Shown here one piece after another: positions 14,230-18,032 of a stretch of 18,032 nt of DNA. Source of the DNA: Anaerolineaceae bacterium UBA5311. GTDB lineage: Bacteria > Chloroflexota > Anaerolineae > Anaerolineales > Anaerolineaceae. Position 1 is the first letter of the stretch; each line of letters begins with the position of its first letter. Below the pieces are notes generated by a model. It saw only the letters and a list, made by a program, of their open reading frames with translations. It was not told the origin of the DNA and did no database searches. A program made the translations under genes and the position numbers. The stretch covers positions 1 through 18,032 of the forward strand of contig DHRN01000040.1 of NCBI GenBank assembly GCA_002411175.1, read 5' to 3'.

Positions 14230-15468
14230 TTACCTCGACCAATCAGCAACCATCTCTTGTGTTTCATCATCGGTCAATTGAATAACCTCATTTGTTATTA
14301 AGTTCAGTATATAGAGGTCATAGTTACCGGTTGTATCAGATTGATAAAGAATCCACTGGCTATCTGGGGAAAAGGTGGCGGAAGAATTATCCGATGGATC
14401 TGTTGTAATTCTAAAGGTCGCTTTCTCTGCCAGATTATATAAATAAAGTTCAAGATTCCCATCGCGATCTGAATGGAATACAATACTTTCACCATTATTT
14501 GACCACTTGGGAAACCTGTTTGAAGAAGGGCCATTTGTAAGTTTCTGAACGTTTTTCCCATCGCTATCCATAATGAATATTTGCCAGCTTCCATCCCTGT
14601 TAGACATGAAAGTAATTTGGCTTCCATCAGGAGAATACCAAGGGTGGTAGGACTCTCCATAACCATTGGTTAGCTGTTTTACTTCAAAAGTAGACAAATC
14701 TATTTCGTAAATTTCAAGATCTGGATTATTCCCATACAAATAATTCACAATTGAGTGTCTATTAGAGGAAAAGGCCAATTTACTTCCATCTGGCGCCCAG
14801 GTAACTTGATAATCGACTAAATAATCACCAATATCTTTATTTCCTTGATACATAGGGACAGGCGATATTTTCTTAACATTGCTTCCATCAATATTCATAA
14901 TAAACAATTCTGATTTATATCCATTATTGCTATTCTTTGAATAAGCAATTTTAAGCCCATCAGGTGATATTACTGGATAGTAGAAGTCATTAAATGGATC
15001 AATAGCTTCAGTTAATTGAGTTTCTGTCATGCTTGCTAGATCTAGCAAATATAAGTTGGCTGTTTGTTCTTCACTTTGATAATTACTAATTCGCTCAAAA
15101 ACGATTTTTCCAAAACTGCCTCCTATTGGTGTGGGAGTCAATGTCGGTGTCGCTGTTGGCGAAGATGTGGGTGTAGGAGAAGATGTCGGTGTGTTGGTTG
15201 GTGTCTTTGTAGGTTCCAATGTTTCTGTGGGAGTCTCGGTGGGTAAAACGGTTGGGGTTGAAGTACATCCGGTTGATAGTAAAAGAAATGTCATGATTAT
15301 CAAAATCATCGTATTATTCAATCGGCGTTTGTTTTTCCTAACAAAAACACTAATCTCTCTTCGTTGTCCACTCGTTGTAAAAAGAATGTTAGTTCCTTTA
15401 GTCGAATGTTTTTTTAATTTCGATACGTTTACTGTTTGTTCCCCTAAAAACTTGCGTCTGTTTGGCAT
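14230..15468 (-). CDS. TolB-like beta-propeller lipoprotein
   Basis: A predicted cell-surface lipoprotein with a WD40-like (PD40/TolB) propeller. The hydrophobic segment MILIIMTFLLLSTGC ends in a lipobox with Cys68. A Thr/Pro-rich linker (about 70-115) follows, of the kind common in Anaerolineae secreted proteins. The propeller has at least five blades with signatures such as SPDGLKIAYS, APDGSKLAFSSNR, SPDGSQITFMSNRDG, IVFHSDRDG and SPDSQWILYQS. Its ligand is unknown. The frame is open back to 15561, where an ATGA overlap with the DUF262 gene gives another possible start (443 aa). I prefer ATG 15468 for its GGAGG 7 nt upstream. Either choice leaves an unusually long charged stretch before the signal, so a fused or wrongly extended N-terminus is possible. 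Confidence 0.8.
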   Translation of the reverse strand: MPNRRKFLGEQTVNVSKLKKHSTKGTNILFTTSGQRREISVFVRKNKRRLNNTMILIIMTFLLLSTGCTSTPTVLPTETPTETLEPTKTPTNTPTSSPTPTSSPTATPTLTPTPIGGSFGKIVFERISNYQSEEQTANLYLLDLASMTETQLTEAIDPFNDFYYPVISPDGLKIAYSKNSNNGYKSELFIMNIDGSNVKKISPVPMYQGNKDIGDYLVDYQVTWAPDGSKLAFSSNRHSIVNYLYGNNPDLEIYEIDLSTFEVKQLTNGYGESYHPWYSPDGSQITFMSNRDGSWQIFIMDSDGKNVQKLTNGPSSNRFPKWSNNGESIVFHSDRDGNLELYLYNLAEKATFRITTDPSDNSSATFSPDSQWILYQSDTTGNYDLYILNLITNEVIQLTDDETQEMVADWSR

Positions 15469-15557
15469 TTCGCATCCTCCTAATAATTCAACTGATATTT
15501 TTGTAACATCCACAGAATCTTGCCTATCCAACCTCGCCAGTCTGTATCTAGTACCTT

Positions 15558-16721
15558 TCATCGATTACCTTTTGCCTGGTTGTGCGTTTTACATAACATC
15601 TGACAATTCCGAATCTCCGTTGCACCGCCTTTGCTCCATGCCGCAACGTGGTCCGCATCCATTTCACTTAATTTCCAAATCCTGGCTTTGTTCGCATCAT
15701 GCCCAACAGCACATAGCGGACAGTTAGACTCGCCATTTGCTTCTGCTTCAGAGGTTTGGTTTTCATAAACTATTTTCTTGGTTGCTTCATCAAATACTCG
15801 TACATTGAGCAATTTTGTTTCGACTGAACCACCCAAAATATATTCAAATATGCCTTTTCGGTTTGTCACGTAAGGGTCACTATAAAGTTCTTGTACTTCT
15901 TTTGAAACCTTATCTGGGTTATAAGGGGTATTATGGTATTTTTCGTACAGTTGACCCCACTCAAGACCGCGCATTTCTCCTAATACATCGTCAAAAACAC
16001 TTGAAATCCAATCAATGACCGTATTGAAATAAGTCTTTAACTCAGAAATATTGGTATCATAGCGATGTTTGCTCATATATTCGCCGATATTGCCTTTGCT
16101 GACCCATTCAAGAGCGCATTCAAGAAAATCCTGACGGTTGACATTTCCTCTGATGTAAGCACTCCATTTTTGAACATTAGCATTCTGACTGTTGCTGAAT
16201 TCAGCCTTGGCAAGTGTTACAAAGGGTCCGGAATAAACAGCGTTAAGCAGTTCCTGGTCATTCAAAGGCACTCCAGCAATATTGACGGTTTTGAACCATT
16301 CTTTTATTTCACTTTCTGTACCTTCGCATTCATAAACCAGAAGTTTTGTGTTCAGGATTTTTGCCTGTTTGTCTACTGCAATACCGCTAAAATACTGCTG
16401 CATCCCATTCTCATCCAAAATTGCAAATTTATTAGTCACAAAACGCCCAAAACTGGTGATACGCTGTTGACCATCAAGCACCTCAAATTTATTCGTGCCA
16501 ACCTTGTTGAAATAAATCAGACCTAATGGGTAACCCTTTAGCAGTGAATCGATCACTGCTACGTCTTTTTTGCCATCGGCATAGATGTAGTTTCGCTGAT
16601 ACTCCGGTTGGATCGTCAATTTGCCTGACAAGCCAAATAAGCCTTTACCTTCAAGTTCGTTGTAAACAAATCCGTCGCAAATTTCTCGCACTGTGATTTC
16701 TGTCTTAAGATTTGTGATCAT
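15558..16721 (-). CDS. DUF262-HNH nuclease (GmrSD/type IV-like), likely restriction or defence protein
   Basis: A 387-aa two-domain protein. The N-terminal DUF262 (ParB-like NTPase/DNase fold) shows IQPEYQRNYIY at 37-47 and the hallmark DGQQR at 83-87. The C-terminal HNH domain has zinc-type CPLC (334-337), DADH (355-358, catalytic His), Asn372, Cys377 and His380. DUF262 with HNH or DUF1524 nucleases occurs in GmrSD-type modification-dependent and other defence enzymes. Its ATG overlaps the stop of the upstream methyltransferase (ATGA at 16718-16721), so the two are translated together. The pairing suggests the methyltransferase protects host DNA and this protein cuts unprotected DNA; an NTP-dependent switch is possible. 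Activity and specificity are inferred. Confidence 0.82.
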   Translation of the reverse strand: MITNLKTEITVREICDGFVYNELEGKGLFGLSGKLTIQPEYQRNYIYADGKKDVAVIDSLLKGYPLGLIYFNKVGTNKFEVLDGQQRITSFGRFVTNKFAILDENGMQQYFSGIAVDKQAKILNTKLLVYECEGTESEIKEWFKTVNIAGVPLNDQELLNAVYSGPFVTLAKAEFSNSQNANVQKWSAYIRGNVNRQDFLECALEWVSKGNIGEYMSKHRYDTNISELKTYFNTVIDWISSVFDDVLGEMRGLEWGQLYEKYHNTPYNPDKVSKEVQELYSDPYVTNRKGIFEYILGGSVETKLLNVRVFDEATKKIVYENQTSEAEANGESNCPLCAVGHDANKARIWKLSEMDADHVAAWSKGGATEIRNCQMLCKTHNQAKGNR

Positions 16722-17923
16722 TTATTAGTTTCCCTCCTGTGCCTTATGAATATTCGCTGATAAGCTGATTGGATAACTCTTCCATCTTTGTTGATAAAGT
16801 AATTCTTTCTGCCATCATTTCCTAATAAATTTGCATTTTCATTCGTCTTTCCACCTGACGATCCTGTTTTTTTTCCACTTTGGGTAACTTCCCAATAGTC
16901 ATCATATTTTCTAGTGTCTGGTACTTCATCATGACAGCCCCTTTGAGTAGCACCAAGAATCTCAAATTGATCAGGACTGTATTTATCCAGGAAACTGATA
17001 GGTACACCCATGACACCATCATAGTCGCTTGGAATTGCATCAGTGAAAGGAACTTCTATGGCATCATAGTTGTCATAGCGATCATAAGTGGATTTACCTC
17101 TAATTTCCTTATGCTTGCTGAATTTCAGATTATCCGCCATTGTCATCAGAGGTAAAGGTTGATGACGTCTACCGTGATCGAGATTTGTAAACCAGCGAAC
17201 CCCTTTTATTCGTAAGAATTTTCTGCCCTGATCATCAATTCTCCAACCAGCTGCAGTAATAGGGTAGTCGTCAGGCACCTGGAATTCTCTATCGCCACTG
17301 CTTATACTCGGTCCCAACCAAATTCTGTTTTCTTTGATTAAAGGGAAAACATCTTTATATGTTATTGCGTTCATGTTCCCTATGATGGAGAATTGTTTGT
17401 TAGACTCAATAATCCAAGCCAAAAACTCTCTGAACTTAGAAAAGGGCGGGTTAGTGATGATAATGTCAGCTTCATCACGTAGTTTCTTTATCTCCATGCT
17501 TCTAAAATCGCCATCTCCATCCAGGTAGTACCATTGAAGATCATCAATATTAATTTCGCGATCACCGGTTCGATCTTCAGTCAGCGTAAAAATCTTGCCT
17601 TTGGTTGTGGTCTTGACTTGATCAAACTGGGGATTGTTTTTTTCGAAAAGAGTTGGTTGGTAGAAACCCTGATAATTTTTACTCTCTGGCGCATAGCTGG
17701 TACTGATAAGTTTTTTCAAACCAAAGCGATCAAAGTTTTGGGCGAAATAGCGTGTAAAATTGCTCCACTCCGGGTCATCGCAGGGCAAGAGAACCGTTTT
17801 TCCCCGAAATACGTCCGGGTCATATTCCAGGTATGCATTCATTTCCTTTTCAATTACGTTGTATTGGGTATAGAACTCGTCCTTTTTTGCCTTTTTTGCT
17901 TCTGAGAGATTCTCGTTTGCCAT
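16718..17923 (-). CDS. EcoRI-family adenine-specific DNA methyltransferase
   Basis: Transfers a methyl group from SAM to adenine N6 in DNA. The sequence fits the M.EcoRI family: KKDEFYTQYNVIEKEM near the start, VLLPCDDPEWSNF at about 44-56 in place of a classic FxGxG, and motif IV as DIIITNPPFSKF with NPPF at 158-161. At 401 aa it is longer than M.EcoRI (about 326 aa); extra sequence is mostly C-terminal. ATG at 17923 has AAGGGG about 6 nt upstream. No EcoRI endonuclease is nearby; instead the overlapping downstream gene is a DUF262-HNH nuclease, a different type of partner. Recognition of GAATTC is possible but not shown. The upstream 109 bp to the window end contains its promoter; I see no clear boxes. 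Confidence 0.88.
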   Translation of the reverse strand: MANENLSEAKKAKKDEFYTQYNVIEKEMNAYLEYDPDVFRGKTVLLPCDDPEWSNFTRYFAQNFDRFGLKKLISTSYAPESKNYQGFYQPTLFEKNNPQFDQVKTTTKGKIFTLTEDRTGDREINIDDLQWYYLDGDGDFRSMEIKKLRDEADIIITNPPFSKFREFLAWIIESNKQFSIIGNMNAITYKDVFPLIKENRIWLGPSISSGDREFQVPDDYPITAAGWRIDDQGRKFLRIKGVRWFTNLDHGRRHQPLPLMTMADNLKFSKHKEIRGKSTYDRYDNYDAIEVPFTDAIPSDYDGVMGVPISFLDKYSPDQFEILGATQRGCHDEVPDTRKYDDYWEVTQSGKKTGSSGGKTNENANLLGNDGRKNYFINKDGRVIQSAYQRIFIRHRRETNK

Positions 17924-18032
17924 GCGCTACCCCTTCGTTTGGGCATTAGTGAAAAATTACTTGTCTTACCTATAGTTTAAACCATAATTCCATTTAGTGC
18001 CATTTTTCGGCTTGGCGTTATGTCAGACGGCG

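Noticed and set aside
15131..15727. Plus-strand open frame rich in Gly-Val repeats opposite the lipoprotein N-terminus.
   Set aside because: The repetitive run is the reverse complement of the Thr/Pro linker codons; the minus-strand gene explains it.

Overview
The window most resembles an Anaerolineae-like member of the Chloroflexota. This is inferred from gene content: a CUT1 sugar-ABC operon without its own ATPase, a Thr/Pro-rich linker on a secreted beta-propeller lipoprotein, and a heliorhodopsin, a family usually found outside typical Gram-negatives. It is not proved by any marker gene. The centre (about 1,000-11,570) is fairly GC-rich and orderly. Both flanks are AT-richer and accessory in character.

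Region 1 (1-900) is a scar. A small unknown gene (8-631, minus) lies directly after the last few dozen codons of a response-regulator receiver domain (638-760, minus). Next to that is the first ~32 codons of an IS-type transposase (776-871, plus), so an insertion and later deletion probably removed the rest of both genes.

Region 2 (970-10,301, plus) is one carbohydrate-use operon: LacI-type regulator, lipoprotein solute-binding protein, two MalF/MalG-type permeases, a DUF624 membrane protein, a GH130 phosphorylase, a GH65 phosphorylase and a beta-phosphoglucomutase. A promoter with a perfect GCGAACGTTCGC palindrome at its predicted start precedes the regulator, which suggests autoregulation. 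The logic is import of an oligosaccharide, phosphorolysis in the cytoplasm, and conversion of beta-glucose 1-phosphate to glucose 6-phosphate. GH130 should release alpha-mannose 1-phosphate, whose mutase must be encoded elsewhere, as must the transport ATPase.

Region 3 (10,302-11,577, plus) is a 431-bp leader, then a seven-helix protein that I read as a heliorhodopsin with its retinal lysine, counterion glutamate and two membrane histidines in place, then a strong intrinsic terminator.

Region 4 (11,578-14,229) is an accessory island of broken or small defence-type genes: an unknown protein, a shortened Abi_2-type protein with a long hairpin upstream, and the first 89 codons of a type III-like DNA methyltransferase. 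A 935-bp non-coding stretch follows, holding tandem hairpins, two diverged ~92-bp copies of an iteron-bearing element whose arms appear to co-vary, and REP-like palindromes.

Region 5 (14,230-17,923, minus) reads from the right: an EcoRI-family adenine methyltransferase, a DUF262-HNH nuclease that overlaps it by ATGA, and a TolB-like lipoprotein. The first two look like a restriction-modification or defence pair; the third may be only an accidental neighbour.
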